64,000 nt of DNA from Sweltsa coloradensis (lineage: Eukaryota > Arthropoda > Insecta > Plecoptera > Chloroperlidae): the NCBI GenBank assembly GCA_024449915.1, contig JAMZAV010001457.1:276001-340000 (forward strand), given 5' to 3'. Numbering within the stretch: the first letter of the stretch is position 1; each line of letters begins with the position of its first letter. Position numbers and translations under genes: made by a program. The notes beneath the pieces are model-generated. The model did no database searches. It saw nothing but the letters and a program-made list of their open reading frames with translations, and was not told the origin of the DNA. This document shows, one piece after another, positions 63,350-64,000 of this stretch.

Positions 63350-64000
63350 ACTAGGAAAACGCTCATTTGGACGCGTTGATAAGCGAGCACGTGCTATATA
63401 ATTTGTTGATGGTCCAAATTTCAACCTGATCTGTGTTTTCGTGCAACCGCTATGATGAGCCAAAAAAGCTCCAGCTTCGTGCGACTTTTCGTTGCCATGG
63501 TTACGTTACTTTTGTTTAAAATGTAATTTCCATCTACACTACTTATAGGATCAAAATAAAATTAACATGTTCTTGACCGGAAGGACATTCTAAATGATAT
63601 GGCCACTTCAGATTTTGTCGCCGTTTAGTTTAAAAAAAAAAAACTTTCGATTAACTTTAATGTAACTTTAGGCCTACAACTTTTTGAACGATTTTGCCAC
63701 AAAACTAATGGCATTCAATCGAGATCGAAGCTTGCGGATGGTCAAAATTTCAACTCGATCCGAGCCTCCGTTCGACCGTTATCATGAGCCAAAAAAGCTG
63801 CGCGACTTTCCGTTGCCATGGTAACGGTACTTTGTTATAATGTAATTTTCTTCTACACTACTTATCGGATCAAAATAAAATTAACATATTCGTGACCGGA
63901 CGGACATTCTAAATGATTTGGCCACCTCAGATTTTGTCGCCGTTTAGTTTAAAAAAAAAACTTTCGATTAACTTTAATGTAACTTTTTAACTTTTCGAAC
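63350..64000 (+). mobile_element. ACTAGG foldback-superfamily element (type E), cut by window end
   Basis: Left end ACTAGGAAAACGCTCATTTG, GACGCGTTGATAAGCGAGCA. The interior has a ~320-bp unit (TTGCCATGGTTACG, GACCGGAAGGACATTCTAAA, TTTTGTCGCCGTTTAGTTTA) repeated from about 63480 and again from about 63800. One unit also lies in the previous element. Confidence 0.8.

Overview
The window is AT-rich invertebrate nuclear DNA, almost certainly from an insect. The evidence is a multi-exon insect-type odorant receptor gene at the right end (60.3-62.6 kb), a large intronless NACHT/ankyrin gene of a type I associate with insect (especially hemipteran) genomes (25.8-33.1 kb), and a dense load of eukaryotic mobile DNA: tRNA-derived SINEs, non-LTR retrotransposon remains, hAT elements with exact 8-bp target duplications, MITEs and foldback elements. 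I cannot name the species; a hemipteran is my guess. There are no bacterial operons, CRISPR arrays or intact viral genes.

Layout. 0-2.1 kb: a large inverted repeat, diverged ~460-bp repeats and a tRNA-SINE. 2.3 and 6.5 kb: two likely coding exons on the minus strand of an unidentified gene. 4.3-13 kb: a degraded plus-strand LINE (4.75-5.75 kb), SINE copies and a degraded minus-strand LINE with endonuclease, RT and RNase H parts (12.7-8.9 kb). 13-25 kb: nested DNA transposons and foldback elements, including hAT copies at 13.2, 21.1 and 24.6 kb. 25.8-33.1 kb: the NACHT-ankyrin gene on the minus strand, with about 13 tandem double-ankyrin units and two frameshifts. 33.0-33.5 kb: a tandem array upstream that has duplicated the start-codon region. 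34.7-35.8 kb: a GTCAG-rich stretch and a likely first coding exon on minus. 37-56 kb: MITEs, a 2.3-kb hAT element holding a duplicated secondary insertion, more SINEs, an unrecognised 118-codon exon at 49 kb and many copies of one foldback-like superfamily. 56-60 kb: homopolymers, palindromes and a 752-bp MITE. 60.3-62.6 kb: the odorant receptor (3' end outside the window). 62.6-64 kb: two more foldback-superfamily copies.

Best candidate for an undescribed system. The protein read from 33.05 to 25.83 kb has, in order, a short N-terminal block with acidic and Q-x-K residues like a PD-(D/E)xK nuclease, a NACHT/STAND NTPase (GMGKTT and LDGVDE) and a long ankyrin sensor. Nuclease-STAND-repeat is the layout of bacterial Avs-type antiviral NTPases, so an NLR-like immune or genome-defence role is a reasonable but unproven inference. 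The other notable thread is a superfamily of short elements that share the end ACTAGGRAAACGC and an internal palindrome but differ in internal sequence; at least 15 copies or ends are present, some nested in each other.
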